Below, one piece after another: positions 29,355-38,272 of a stretch of DNA of 64,000 nt. Each line of letters begins with the position of its first letter. Position 1 is the first letter of the stretch. The DNA is from Burkholderia savannae (lineage in GTDB: Bacteria > Pseudomonadota > Gammaproteobacteria > Burkholderiales > Burkholderiaceae). Both the position numbers and the translations under genes were made by a program. The DNA lies in assembly GCF_001524445.2 (NCBI RefSeq), contig NZ_CP013417.1:4164279-4228278 (forward strand). The letters run 5' to 3'. A model generated the notes under the pieces. The model was not told the origin of the DNA. It did not search any database and saw only the letters and a program-made list of their open reading frames with translations.

Positions 29355-30367
29355 TTCGGCAAACTCCTTCGCGATGTATCGACCGGAGAAGCTCGCTCGC
29401 GCCCGCACACCGCTGCGACGAGGTCGGCGACGCGCGCGACATCGCCTTCCGACATCCGCTGATCGCAAGGCAGGAAAAGCGCTTCGCGCGCGAGCCCGGC
29501 TTCCCACGCCGGGACGATTTTGCGTGCGGCGACTTCGGGCCAATAGCCGGGTGTGTAGACGCGCTCGGCCGCGAGCCGCGCACGCGCGCCGTCCGGCGCA
29601 CCGAGGAACGGATAGCAGAGCGGCACGCCGATGCCTTCCTGCGCGAATGGAAAGTGATTGAGCGCGCCGATCCGCTCGTGCAGGCGCGCGAAATTTTCAA
29701 GCCGCCTTACGCGGATCTGCGCATAGTCGACGCTCGCCAACAGGCGCTGCGTTAGTGTCGACATGCGGCGCGGCGGTTGCCGCGATAGACTCGCCTCCGC
29801 ACGCGCATAATCCGAATAACCGGACTCCGCGCCCGTATCGGTTCGCTTGAGTAAATGCATGAAGCGCCGCGGGGAGTCACGGTCGATTTCGGCGGGCGCG
29901 GGGATCGCATGTCGCGACACGAGATAGCCGCCGTCCGGCACGCCGACGAACTTGCGCGGAGAATACAGCGTGGCGGCGCAGTCCGACGGCGGCTCGAAGA
30001 ACGCTTGCGCGTTGTCGATGACGACGCGCTCACGCGGAAAGCGTCGCAATACGTCGTCGACCTGATGCTGGCAGACGCCGAAATAATTGACGTACACGAG
30101 CCACTCGCGTGGCCCGAGCGCGGTATCGGCGGCGCGCAGGCGTTCGTCCAGTGCGTAGCGCTTCACGGGAATGCCTGCTGTCTCCAGCGGCTCGAGCATG
30201 CCGTCGCAGATGTAGTGCGGCAGCCATACGGCGTCGGGGCGGCACGCGGAAATGAGGGCGAGGAATGCGGCGCGCGCGGACTGAAACCGCAGCGCGTCAC
30301 CATGATGCTCACCCGGTGCGCGCGGCAACTCGAGTTGCAGATAGCCGCCGATCGCATCCGTCGTCAT
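29351..30367 (-). CDS. PLP-dependent aminotransferase-fold protein, divergent DegT type
   Basis: 338 aa. The fold is recognised by FQSARAAFLALISAC, a VVIDNAQAFFE segment with the PLP-nitrogen Asp, and LYSPRKFVGVPDGGYLV carrying the candidate PLP Lys in RKF. It is shorter and more divergent than the DegT/DnrJ gene two positions upstream, so it may act on a different sugar or an acyl donor. It overlaps WbqC by 4 bp and the ATP-grasp gene by 4 bp, so the four genes are translationally coupled. Confidence 0.8.
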   Translation of the reverse strand: MTTDAIGGYLQLELPRAPGEHHGDALRFQSARAAFLALISACRPDAVWLPHYICDGMLEPLETAGIPVKRYALDERLRAADTALGPREWLVYVNYFGVCQHQVDDVLRRFPRERVVIDNAQAFFEPPSDCAATLYSPRKFVGVPDGGYLVSRHAIPAPAEIDRDSPRRFMHLLKRTDTGAESGYSDYARAEASLSRQPPRRMSTLTQRLLASVDYAQIRVRRLENFARLHERIGALNHFPFAQEGIGVPLCYPFLGAPDGARARLAAERVYTPGYWPEVAARKIVPAWEAGLAREALFLPCDQRMSEGDVARVADLVAAVCGRERASPVDTSRRSLPK

Positions 30368-31062
30368 GAGCGCGCCTTTTGCATGAGCATCGCGCGCGCT
30401 TCGGTGGCGTCATTGAACATGAGGACGTCGATGATCGACAGGCCAGGCACGAACTCGGCGCCGAACTGCCGGTACGGTTCGAGGTTCGGTTCGATGAATT
30501 CGAGCGCGATCCCGCGTGCGGCGAATGCCGCGTCGTCGTATAGCGTGCGGCCGCCCGGCAGATTGACGTAGCGCGCCGCGCGTTCGCGCACGCAGATGTC
30601 GAGCACGCGCTGCGCGCCTTTCAGCGCATCGTTGCCGTAGCCGGCCGACGACATGACGAAGCGTGTGTCGATTCCCAGGTAATTGCAGACCTCGATCACG
30701 CTTCGCGTGGCGAGTGTCGACATGTGTGCCGCTGCGCAACAGAGCACGTCCCCGACGAGCTCGCTCACGCGCGCGTAGTGAGGCGCCTTCCCGTAACCGT
30801 GCCGCAGCGCCTCGAGCACTTTCCGCCGCCACCGTTCGGGCGGCTGGATTCGGACGTCGGCGATCTTTTGCGATGGGCTCGCACCCGCGAGCGGCACGGT
30901 GAAGTAGTGCGGCCTGCCGTCGAGCAGCATCCGGTTTCGATTGATCCAGCCGTTCTTGATGTAATTGACGTCGTCGTAGAACACGAACGCATCGACCGAC
31001 GCGGCTAGCTGAAAGTAACCGACGTACGGAAACAGATACGGCTGCATGATCGCAAGCTTCAT
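30364..31062 (-). CDS. WbqC family protein
   Basis: 232 aa from ATG 31062. It opens MKLAIMQPYLFPYVGYFQL and continues FVFYDDVNYIKNGWINRNRM, the typical WbqC signature. WbqC-like proteins occur in O-antigen and flagellin/capsule glycan clusters and are thought to act in amino-sugar acylation, perhaps as acyltransferases; the exact reaction is not established. It overlaps its neighbours by 4 bp on each side. Confidence 0.9.
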   Translation of the reverse strand: MKLAIMQPYLFPYVGYFQLAASVDAFVFYDDVNYIKNGWINRNRMLLDGRPHYFTVPLAGASPSQKIADVRIQPPERWRRKVLEALRHGYGKAPHYARVSELVGDVLCCAAAHMSTLATRSVIEVCNYLGIDTRFVMSSAGYGNDALKGAQRVLDICVRERAARYVNLPGGRTLYDDAAFAARGIALEFIEPNLEPYRQFGAEFVPGLSIIDVLMFNDATEARAMLMQKARS

Positions 31063-32207
31063 GGCTGCGGGTGCGCGACGAGATTCACGATGCGGGCAAG
31101 ATTGCCGTCGGACAGCGCCGGAAAGATGGGCAGGCACAGCACACGCGCCGCGGCGTCTGCGGCGACGGGCAGATTGGGGCGTTGTGCGGACGGCAGCCCT
31201 CGGTACATCGGGAAGTCGGAGATCAGCGGATAGAAGTAGCGGCGTGCGTAGATCTCGTGATCGCGCAGTCGCTGATACAGCGCGTCGCGGCTGATCGGAT
31301 AATCGTCGTCGACGAGGATCGGGAAGTACGAGTGGTTCGCCACCGGCGCGTCGACGGGCGGCAGGCAGCGGATTCCACGTACGTCGGCGAGCGCTTCGCG
31401 ATACGCGGCCTCGATGTGCGCACGGCGCGCAAGCGCGTCGTCGATGTACTTGAGCTGCAGGAGACCGAATGCCGCGTTGATCTCGCTCATCTTGCCGTTG
31501 ATGCCCGCCGCGACGACCGTCACTTCGTCGACGAAGCCGAAGTTCTTCAGATGATCGATGTGCTGCTTCGTCTTCGCGTCCGGGCAGACGATCGCACCGC
31601 CTTCGAACGTGTTGAACACCTTCGTCGCGTGAAAGCTCAGGATCGACATGTCGCCGTGTTCGAGCACGCTGCCGCCGGGCGTCTTCACGCCGAACGCATG
31701 CGCCGCGTCGTAGATCACCTTCAGGTTGTAGTTGTCGGCGATCTTTTGAATCGCGGCGACATCGCACGGCCGGCCGTAGCAGTGCACCGGCATGATCGCT
31801 GTCGTCTGCGGCGTGATCGCCGCCTCGATCTTCGCGGGATCGAGGTTCAGCGTGTGAGGATCGATGTCGACGAATACCGGCTTGATCCCGTTCCACAGCA
31901 GCGAGTGCGCGGTCGCGACGAACGAATACGGCGTCGTGATCACTTCGCCCGTGATCCGCAGCGCTTGCAGCGCGGTGACGAGCGCGAGCGTGCCGTTCGT
32001 GAAGAGCGCGAGATGGTGCACGCCGAGGTAATCGCACAGCGCCTTCTCGAGCTGCTGATGGAACGGCCCGCCGTTCGTCAGCACCTTGCTTTCCCAGATC
32101 GCCTCGAGATAAGGCAGAAACTCGGCGAGTGGCGCGAGATGCGGTTGGGTGACGTAAATGCGCTCGTCGGTCCACGGCTCGACGGCGCGCAGCGGCAGTG
32201 CGCTCAT
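31059..32207 (-). CDS. DegT/DnrJ/EryC1/StrS family sugar aminotransferase
   Basis: 382 aa from ATG 32207. Family motifs are TNGTLALVTALQAL, PYSFVATAHS, PVHCYGRPCDVAAI, VIYDAAHAFG (PLP Asp) and LSFHATKVFNTFEGG with the PLP Lys. The sequence is most like VioA/PerA-type enzymes that make 4-amino-4,6-dideoxyhexoses (viosamine, perosamine) from dTDP- or GDP-4-keto sugars. It overlaps the OGT gene by 4 bp. It is the strongest pointer to an amino-deoxyhexose in the cluster product. Confidence 0.92.
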   Translation of the reverse strand: MSALPLRAVEPWTDERIYVTQPHLAPLAEFLPYLEAIWESKVLTNGGPFHQQLEKALCDYLGVHHLALFTNGTLALVTALQALRITGEVITTPYSFVATAHSLLWNGIKPVFVDIDPHTLNLDPAKIEAAITPQTTAIMPVHCYGRPCDVAAIQKIADNYNLKVIYDAAHAFGVKTPGGSVLEHGDMSILSFHATKVFNTFEGGAIVCPDAKTKQHIDHLKNFGFVDEVTVVAAGINGKMSEINAAFGLLQLKYIDDALARRAHIEAAYREALADVRGIRCLPPVDAPVANHSYFPILVDDDYPISRDALYQRLRDHEIYARRYFYPLISDFPMYRGLPSAQRPNLPVAADAAARVLCLPIFPALSDGNLARIVNLVAHPQP

Positions 32208-34555
32208 GGGCGGTCTCCTGCGACGGTTGTCGTTGCGTCGCGCGGCGGTACCGCGAACGGGGCGGGCGGCTGGCCGTCGCACCAGCGGCGCCACATGATG
32301 CGCAATGCGTCGGACACGTCCTGCGCGACGCGCTGCGGCTGGAATGCGGCCGAGCGCGCGCAGCGCTCGCGCAGCTCGCCGCGGATGCGTGCGAGCGTCG
32401 GGACATCCGATGCGAGCGCGATGCCTTTCGCGACGAAGTCGTCGACATCGTCGGCGACGAATGATTCGAGCCCGACATGCGACATCCACGTGAGGCCGGC
32501 GCGGCTCGACGGCGTCTTGCCGCGCATCGTCAGCGTCGGCACGCCCATCCACAGCGCGTTGAGCACGGTCGTCGAGCCGGTGTACGGGAACGTGTCGAGG
32601 CAGAAGTCGACGTGATGATGTTGCTGCAGATAGACGGTCGTCGTCGTGCGCGGTTGAAACACCAGCCGGTCGCGTGCGATACCTTCGCGCGCGAACCAAC
32701 TGGTCAGCGTCTTGCCGATCTCGAGCCGATCTTCGTCGCCCGGCATCGAGCCGACGACGATGCGCGAATCCGGCACCGCGCGCATGACGCGGGCCCACAC
32801 GGCGATCACGTCGGCGCGCAGCTTGTTCAGGCGGTTGAAGCTGCCGAACGTCACGCGGCCGTTGTGCAGCGCGGGCAGCATGTTGACGGGCGGCGCGTTC
32901 GTCGCGGGCGAGAACGTGGCGCCCGACGACAGATGGACGATCTTCTCCGTGTACTGCGCCTCCATCGGGCCGAACGGCACTGCGTACGAGTCGGTGAAGT
33001 AGTAGTCGATCGCGTCGAGACCCGTCGTCGCGGGGTAGCCGATCCAGCTGACCTGCACGGGTGCCGGTTTGCGCGCGAACACGGACAGGCGGTTGCGTCC
33101 GGAATGGCCCGACAGGTCGACGAGGATATCGATGCCGTCGGCGCGAATGCGGTTGACGAATTGCGCGTCGGTGAGGCCCGCGACCGTATGCCACGCGTGC
33201 GAGCATGCGCGCAGGCGCGCGGTGACGCGATCGTCGCGGACGTAGTTGTGATAGAACGTCAGCGACAGCGCCGGGTCCTTCACCAGATGCTCGACGAGCG
33301 GCAACAGATACGACGCGACCGCGTGATCGAACAGGTCGCCCGACACGAAGCCGATTCGCAGCCGTCGCTGCGGATCGCGACGGTTGGCATGGCGCGGCCA
33401 CGCAGCCTTCAGCGGGGCTTCGTGGTGCGCCGCGTAGTCGCGGTGCGCGGCGATGTGCGCATCGATGTCGATGTCGATGCGGTGCGTAAGGTTGAAGAGC
33501 AGATTGCTGTGCGCAAGCGTATCCCTTGGATCGAGCTCGAACGCGCGCCGGAAGTATTGCTCCGCTTCGTTGAGCAGCCCGCCTTCGAACAACGTGACCG
33601 CGAGCGAGCCGTATGCCGTCGCGGAATCAGGCGCGATCTCGATGGCGCGCTTGCCCGCCTCGATCGCTTCGTTCTGACGGCCGATCGCGGCGAGCACGAC
33701 GCCGAGCACCCGATGCGCCTCCGCGTAACCGGCGTTGCGCGCGATCGCCTCGCGGCATTGGGACTCCGCTTCCGGCAGACGGTTCGCAAGACGCAACGTG
33801 TCGGCGTACAGCACTCGGCAGTTCGAATCGTCGGGCAGGAGCTCGGTGGTGCGGAAAAGGGGTTCCAACGCCTCCACGTATCGGCCGCTGCGATGCAGCG
33901 CGAGGCCCAGCACGCGCCAGGCGGGGCCGTGCGACGGATAGCGCCGCGTAAGCGTGCGTGCGGCCTTTGCCGCTTCGGCGTCGCGGCCGTGGTCATAGAG
34001 CGTTTCGGCGCGGCTCATCTCCTGGCGGCCGGGGCGGCGCGCGGAGCCGGCGTGCGGCTCGGGCGTTTCCGACGTTTCCGCGGCGACGGGCACGGCCTGT
34101 GCCGCGGTCGCGGCAGGCACGATCCCGACGGCGGCAGGCCGACCTTCCTCCGAATGCGCGAGCCGCAACACGATCGTGTCGACGGCTGGCCCCTTGACGC
34201 CGAGTTGCTGCGCGAGGTTGAGCGCCGTCCACGCGGCCGCGATCTGACCGGCCTCGATCAGCGCGTTCACATAGCCGACCCAATAATTGCCGTGACGCGG
34301 ATGCGTGCCGAGCACCATCTCGAAATGCTGCAGCGCGTCGACGGGCGAGCCCGTCTGCACGAGCAGCACCGCGAGGTTGTAGCGGGTGTCCGCGTGCTCG
34401 GGCTGCGCGCCGAGGATCGCCTCGTAGAGCGCCCGCGCGTCTTCGAGCTCGCCCTTGTGATGGTGCTCGAGCGCGCTTTGCAGCACGAGCGCGATGTCGG
34501 CATTCATTTGCTGCTCGGGGGGGAGCGGGGCGGACGATTCGAAAATGGCGGACAT
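32204..34555 (-). CDS. TPR-containing O-linked glycosyltransferase (OGT/SPINDLY type, GT41)
   Basis: 783 aa. The N-terminal half has tetratricopeptide repeats (about residues 8-110 and 185-340, e.g. HADTRYNLAVLLVQTG, DSATAYGSLAVTLFEGG), with a variable Pro/Ala/Glu-rich stretch between. The C-terminal half is a GT41 catalytic domain: RIGFVSGDLFDHAVASYLLPL, DILVDLSGHSGRNRL, VQVSWIGYPATTGLDAIDYYFTD, FGSFNRLNKLRADVIAVW and HHVDFCLDTFPYTGSTT. Bacterial GT41 enzymes glycosylate Ser/Thr of cytoplasmic proteins, including flagellin. It heads the glycan operon and is separated from fliT by a terminator; flagellin is the likely acceptor. Confidence 0.93.
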   Translation of the reverse strand: MSAIFESSAPLPPEQQMNADIALVLQSALEHHHKGELEDARALYEAILGAQPEHADTRYNLAVLLVQTGSPVDALQHFEMVLGTHPRHGNYWVGYVNALIEAGQIAAAWTALNLAQQLGVKGPAVDTIVLRLAHSEEGRPAAVGIVPAATAAQAVPVAAETSETPEPHAGSARRPGRQEMSRAETLYDHGRDAEAAKAARTLTRRYPSHGPAWRVLGLALHRSGRYVEALEPLFRTTELLPDDSNCRVLYADTLRLANRLPEAESQCREAIARNAGYAEAHRVLGVVLAAIGRQNEAIEAGKRAIEIAPDSATAYGSLAVTLFEGGLLNEAEQYFRRAFELDPRDTLAHSNLLFNLTHRIDIDIDAHIAAHRDYAAHHEAPLKAAWPRHANRRDPQRRLRIGFVSGDLFDHAVASYLLPLVEHLVKDPALSLTFYHNYVRDDRVTARLRACSHAWHTVAGLTDAQFVNRIRADGIDILVDLSGHSGRNRLSVFARKPAPVQVSWIGYPATTGLDAIDYYFTDSYAVPFGPMEAQYTEKIVHLSSGATFSPATNAPPVNMLPALHNGRVTFGSFNRLNKLRADVIAVWARVMRAVPDSRIVVGSMPGDEDRLEIGKTLTSWFAREGIARDRLVFQPRTTTTVYLQQHHHVDFCLDTFPYTGSTTVLNALWMGVPTLTMRGKTPSSRAGLTWMSHVGLESFVADDVDDFVAKGIALASDVPTLARIRGELRERCARSAAFQPQRVAQDVSDALRIMWRRWCDGQPPAPFAVPPRDATTTVAGDRP

Positions 34556-34681
34556 GATCTCGACGAAGTGAGCGAGTTGAACGGATTATCCGATCGCTCC
34601 CTGCCGGCCGAAGCGCCGAGCTAAACCCCAAATCCCCGCCAATTTGACGAATCGGGTCGGCGACCTGCGCCCGAGGCGGGC

Positions 34682-34706
34682 AAAAAAAGGCCCGCACGAA
34701 GCGGGC
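34682..34706 (-). terminator. Terminator after fliT
   Basis: On the minus strand GCCCGC, loop TTCGT, GCGGGC is followed by CTTTTTTT. It lies about 75 bp past the fliT stop and separates fliD-fliT from the downstream OGT operon. Confidence 0.85.
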
Positions 34707-34779
34707 GTCGAGGTGAACGAGCACGCGCCGAAGCGCGTGATTTGTTGTTGTGTGGGGGGATGGAAGCCGCGCCGCCGGC

Positions 34780-35082
34780 TCAGAACTGAGCGGCGGCCGC
34801 CTGATAAGCGTTCGCGGCGTTCAGTCGATTCATTGCCGCTCGATACTCGACCTGAAGCCCGGCCTGCGCATCGCGAGCGGCGGCGCAGACGGCGGCGTCG
34901 ATCGCCTGCACGTTGCGTATGAGCGCGAGCGTTTCGGGCGTCTGTTCGGGCGCGATCGACATCAGGTGCGGCGAGCGCGCATCGACGAGCCGCTGGACTT
35001 CGATCCAGTCGGCCATCTGCGCCGCGTGCTCGATCGCACGCGACATCGCCAGCACTTTCTCCATCAGCGATTTTTGATCCAT
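34780..35082 (-). CDS. fliT: FliT-like flagellar export chaperone
   Basis: 100 aa, all helical, with the size and position (28 bp after fliD, same strand) of the FliD export chaperone. The N-terminal VLAMSRAIEHAAQMADWIEVQRLVDAR is typical of the anti-parallel helices of FliT. In enterics FliT also restrains FlhDC; whether that applies here is unknown. Primary sequence is poorly conserved across phyla, so position is the main evidence. Confidence 0.8.
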   Translation of the reverse strand: MDQKSLMEKVLAMSRAIEHAAQMADWIEVQRLVDARSPHLMSIAPEQTPETLALIRNVQAIDAAVCAAARDAQAGLQVEYRAAMNRLNAANAYQAAAAQF

Positions 35083-35110
35083 CTCGGGTTGCTCCGTGGG
35101 CGGGGCGGCG

Positions 35111-36634
35111 TTACTTGTTGGACGCGAGCGAGCCCGCGCTGTTGGTGCCGCCGAACAACTGGGTCAGGTAATTCGAATTCGTGTTCATCGTCGCCATCAG
35201 CGTGTCGAGCGCGGTGAACTGCGCGTTGTACTGCGTGGTGAGCTGCGACGAATACGTCGCGAGCTGCGCCTGCTGCTGTGCGATGCTGCTCAGGTCCTTG
35301 TTCAGCGCGTTCGTGCGGATATCGAAGATGCCGTTTGCCTGCACGTAGCCGTTGATCGTGTTGTTCAGCTGCGCGCCGACTCCGTTCGTCGCGTTGAACA
35401 GCGTCGCGACGCTCGACGGGTTGTTCGTCAACGCCGCCGTGAGTTTCGCCTGGTCGACGACGAGCGTGCCCTCCGTCTGGCTTGAAGAGCCGGTGCCCGA
35501 GAGCGAGATGCCGAGCGATGCGAGCGAGACGGTCGAGCCGTTGCTCGTCACGCCGCCTGCGACGATGCCGGCGAGCGTGTTGCGGATCGAGTTGAGCGTC
35601 GAGTCGCCGAGGAGCGGGCCGGCCGTCTGCGACGACGTGCCCGCGCCCGACAGCGACGACAACGACGACATCGTCGTGACGAGCGTGTTGTACAGATTGA
35701 CGAAGTTCGTGATCGCGGTCGATTGCGAGGACGTGTCGGCCGCGACCGTCAGCGTTTGCGTCGTGCCCACCGCGCTTTGCGACAGGTTCAGCGTGACGCC
35801 CGCGATCGCGCTCGTCACCGCATTGGTCGCGCTCGTCGCGGCGATGCCGCCGACGGTGAATTGCGCATTTTGCGCAGCCGTCGCCTGCGACCACGCGATG
35901 CTGCCGCCCGACGTGATCGTCGATTGGCCGCCCGTCGTGCTCGCGGTCGACGTGACGGCGAGGCTCGACAAGCCGTTGTCGCCCGACAGGTTGCTGACGG
36001 CGACGTTGATCGTGTTCGCGGCGCCCGTCGTCGACGAGCGCAACACGAGGTGCGCACCGTCCGTGCCGGTGACGATCGTCGCCGTCACGCCGGGATTATT
36101 GGTTGCGCCGTTGATCGCGGCGGCGATGCCGGCGAGCGTGTTGTTCGACGAATCGATCGTGATTGCCGACGAATTGCCGCCGACCGACAGCGTCAACGTG
36201 CCGGCGCCGAGCTGCTGGGTCGCGCCGAACGCGCCCGATGAAAGCGTTTGCGTCGTCGCGATCTGGTTGACGGCGATCGAATAGCTGCCGGCGACGGCGC
36301 CCGAGCCCGTCGTCGCGGTGAGGCCGCTGCCGCTCGCGGTTGCCGTGAAGGCTTGCGTGACGGTGCCGTTCGCGAGTGAGCCGAGGCCCGTTTGCAGCGC
36401 GGTGAGCGCCGATTTCAGCGTGCCGAGCGCGGTGAGCTGTGCCTGGTCGTTCGCGACCGAGGTCGACAGGAGCGCGGTCTGGCCCGCCGTCTTGCTGTTG
36501 ACGAGTGCCGTTACGAGCGAGCTCACGTCCATCGACGAGTTGCCGGTCGAGCCGCTGATGATCGACTGCGCTGCCTGCTGCAGCGCCGCATTGGTTTGCT
36601 GCTGGGTCGTGCTCGACGAGATGGGCGTGGACAT
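35111..36634 (-). CDS. fliD: Flagellar filament cap protein FliD (HAP2)
   Basis: 507 aa. FliD caps the growing filament and folds incoming flagellin. The Ser/Thr/Ala/Gly-rich sequence, the N-terminal coiled region (NSSMDVSSLVTALVNSKTAGQ) and the C-terminal coiled coil (LNKDLSSIAQQQAQLATYSSQLTTQYNAQFTALDTLM, shown here in outline) are typical, and Cys is absent. It lies between fliC and fliT on the same strand. A sigma-28-like element lies just upstream. Confidence 0.93.
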   Translation of the reverse strand: MSTPISSSTTQQQTNAALQQAAQSIISGSTGNSSMDVSSLVTALVNSKTAGQTALLSTSVANDQAQLTALGTLKSALTALQTGLGSLANGTVTQAFTATASGSGLTATTGSGAVAGSYSIAVNQIATTQTLSSGAFGATQQLGAGTLTLSVGGNSSAITIDSSNNTLAGIAAAINGATNNPGVTATIVTGTDGAHLVLRSSTTGAANTINVAVSNLSGDNGLSSLAVTSTASTTGGQSTITSGGSIAWSQATAAQNAQFTVGGIAATSATNAVTSAIAGVTLNLSQSAVGTTQTLTVAADTSSQSTAITNFVNLYNTLVTTMSSLSSLSGAGTSSQTAGPLLGDSTLNSIRNTLAGIVAGGVTSNGSTVSLASLGISLSGTGSSSQTEGTLVVDQAKLTAALTNNPSSVATLFNATNGVGAQLNNTINGYVQANGIFDIRTNALNKDLSSIAQQQAQLATYSSQLTTQYNAQFTALDTLMATMNTNSNYLTQLFGGTNSAGSLASNK

Positions 36635-36678
36635 CGTGACACTCCGGGCGTCGCCGTGATCGGCGAACCGTCATCGGG

Positions 36679-36705
36679 AAATTCGGGAAGCGGGAAAAAA
36701 ACGTG
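36679..36705 (-). promoter_or_regulatory. Candidate sigma-28 promoter of fliD
   Basis: On the minus strand CACGTTTT, 11 bases, CCGAATTT, 45 bp before the fliD ATG. The spacing is right but the match to TAAAGTTT-N11-GCCGATAA is only moderate. Confidence 0.35.
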
Positions 36706-36735
36706 CGGCGGCCACGAGGGATTGCTCCGCCGCAC

Positions 36736-36765
36736 AAAACGGGCCGCCTGACTGCGCGGCCCGTC
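36736..36765 (-). terminator. Terminator after fliC
   Basis: GGGCCGC and GCGGCCC with an 8-base loop; on the minus strand the stem is followed by GTTTTG. It lies about 15 bp after the fliC stop and insulates fliC from fliD-fliT. Confidence 0.8.
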
Positions 36766-36777
36766 GTTCGGTACACT

Positions 36778-37935
36778 TTACTGCAGGAGCTTCAGCACTT
36801 GCTGCGGCATCGAGTTCGCTTGCGCGAGCACCGAGATGCCGGCTTGCTGGAGCACTTGCGCGCGCGACAGGTTCGCCGTTTCCTGCGCGAAGTCCGCGCT
36901 TTGGATCTGCGATTGCGCTTGCGACAGGTTGGTTGCGCCGGCCTGCTGCGTGGACGCGATCGACGAGAAGCGGTTTTGCGCCGCGCCGAGCGTTGCCTGC
37001 AGGTTGTTCACCGTTTGCAGCGCGTTGTCGATCGACACCATCGCTTGGTTCGCACCCGTCACCGAGCTGATGTCGAGGTTCGACACCGTCGGCGGCTTGT
37101 TGACGGCGTTGATCTGCGCGAGCATGCTGGTTGCGGCCGTCGACTGCGCGGTCGTCATGCCGCTCGTCGCGCCGGCGGCGAGCGTCAAGTTCGTGATCGC
37201 CGTGCCCGTGCCCGCGGCCGTGCCCGCCGTGAAGATGTTGCCGACGGCGGTCGCGCTGAGCGCCGTGCCGTTTTGGTCGGTGAACGTGAAGCCGCCGGCG
37301 CCGTCGGACAGCACGTTGACCGACGTGATCGCGACGTTCGCGGCCGTCGACGTGTACGTGCCCGTCGAGTCGAGGTTCATGTTCGTGAACGTGCCGATCG
37401 TCTGGCCCTTCTGCACGAGGCCGCCGCCGATCTGCGCAGCCGACATGCTTTGGCTCAGGTCGAGGCTGATCGTCTGGCCGACGTTCGCGCCGACTTGGAA
37501 CGACAGGATGCCCGCCGAGCCGTCGAGGATGTTCTTGCCGTTGTAGTTCGTTTGCGAAGCAATCCGGTTGACTTCAGCGATCTGCTGCGAAACTTCCTTT
37601 TGCAGCGCGGCCTGGTCGGTCGACGACAGCGTGCCCGTCGACGCCTGCACGGCGAGTTGGCGGATGCGCTGCAGGCCCGACGTCAGCGACGACAGGGCGC
37701 TCGATGCGGTTTGGACCATCGACACGCCGTCGTTCGCGTTCGACACGCCTTGATTCAGGCCGTTGATCTGCGTTTGCATCCGCGCGGAGATCGCGAGGCC
37801 GGCCGCGTCGTCAGCCGCGCTGTTGATGCGCTTGCCCGACGACAGGCGGGTGATCGCTTGGGACAGGGCGCTTTGCGAGCCGTTGAGGTTCTGCTGAGCG
37901 ACCAACGAGTTGATGTTGCTGTTGATTCCGAGCAT
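36778..37935 (-). CDS. fliC: Flagellin
   Basis: 385 aa. The conserved D0/D1 ends are present: MLGINSNINSLVAQQNLNGS and SSGKRINSAADDAAGLAI at the N-terminus, and DFAQETANLSRAQVLQQAGISVLAQAN and PQQVLKLLQ at the C-terminus. LQRIRQLAVQA is the TLR5-recognition stretch. The central domain is short and rich in Ser/Thr/Ala/Gly, offering many O-glycosylation acceptors. The sigma-28-type promoter at 38025-38051 and the neighbouring OGT cluster suggest a late-gene flagellin that is modified before export. Confidence 0.97.
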   Translation of the reverse strand: MLGINSNINSLVAQQNLNGSQSALSQAITRLSSGKRINSAADDAAGLAISARMQTQINGLNQGVSNANDGVSMVQTASSALSSLTSGLQRIRQLAVQASTGTLSSTDQAALQKEVSQQIAEVNRIASQTNYNGKNILDGSAGILSFQVGANVGQTISLDLSQSMSAAQIGGGLVQKGQTIGTFTNMNLDSTGTYTSTAANVAITSVNVLSDGAGGFTFTDQNGTALSATAVGNIFTAGTAAGTGTAITNLTLAAGATSGMTTAQSTAATSMLAQINAVNKPPTVSNLDISSVTGANQAMVSIDNALQTVNNLQATLGAAQNRFSSIASTQQAGATNLSQAQSQIQSADFAQETANLSRAQVLQQAGISVLAQANSMPQQVLKLLQ

Positions 37936-38024
37936 GAAAATCTCCTAATTGAGCCTAAAAGCCCATCAATGCCACTATTGGCGTGGGCGGAAGCACTCGT
38001 TCTTTGCCGGCCGCCTTGTGCTGG

Positions 38025-38051
38025 ATTTCGGCGCACGCGGAAAAAACTTGA
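38025..38051 (-). promoter_or_regulatory. Sigma-28 (FliA) promoter of fliC
   Basis: On the minus strand TCAAGTTT, exactly 11 bases, GCCGAAAT, matching TAAAGTTT-N11-GCCGATAA at 12 of 16 positions. It is 90 bp before the fliC ATG. Very good fit for a late flagellar promoter. Confidence 0.85.
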
Positions 38052-38180
38052 GGGACGCGACAAGATTCGGCCCGATTTTTTTGCCGGGATCGTTCGGTGA
38101 GCAAACGTTGCAGTTGCAGCAATCGCGTGCGTGGCACGGCGCCGATTGGCGGGCCGCGCGGCGGCGCCGTGCGGAAAAGT

Positions 38181-38210
38181 GGTAAACCGCTGGCCGCGCC
38201 GATGTTTACC
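38181..38210. repeat. Inverted repeat GGTAAAC-N16-GTTTACC
   Basis: Perfect 7-bp arms (38181-38187 and 38204-38210) beside a TATGAT-like -10 at about 38214. This is a dyad of the size bound by a dimeric regulator, in the shared fliC/rpsU region. Confidence 0.55.
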
Positions 38211-38258
38211 TGTTATGATGGCAGGCTGAATTGAGATTTCTGTCACGCCTTCGCCGTT

Positions 38259-38272
38259 TACGTGTACACGTA
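38259..38272. repeat. Perfect 14-bp palindrome TACGTGTACACGTA
   Basis: A completely symmetric 14-mer about 195 bp upstream of rpsU. The symmetry suggests a DNA-binding site; the protein is not known. Confidence 0.6.

Noticed and set aside
32477-34624. A 715-aa plus-strand frame opposite the OGT gene
   Set aside because: Composition is that of an antisense shadow, with no motif or ribosome binding site; the OGT motifs on the minus strand are unambiguous.
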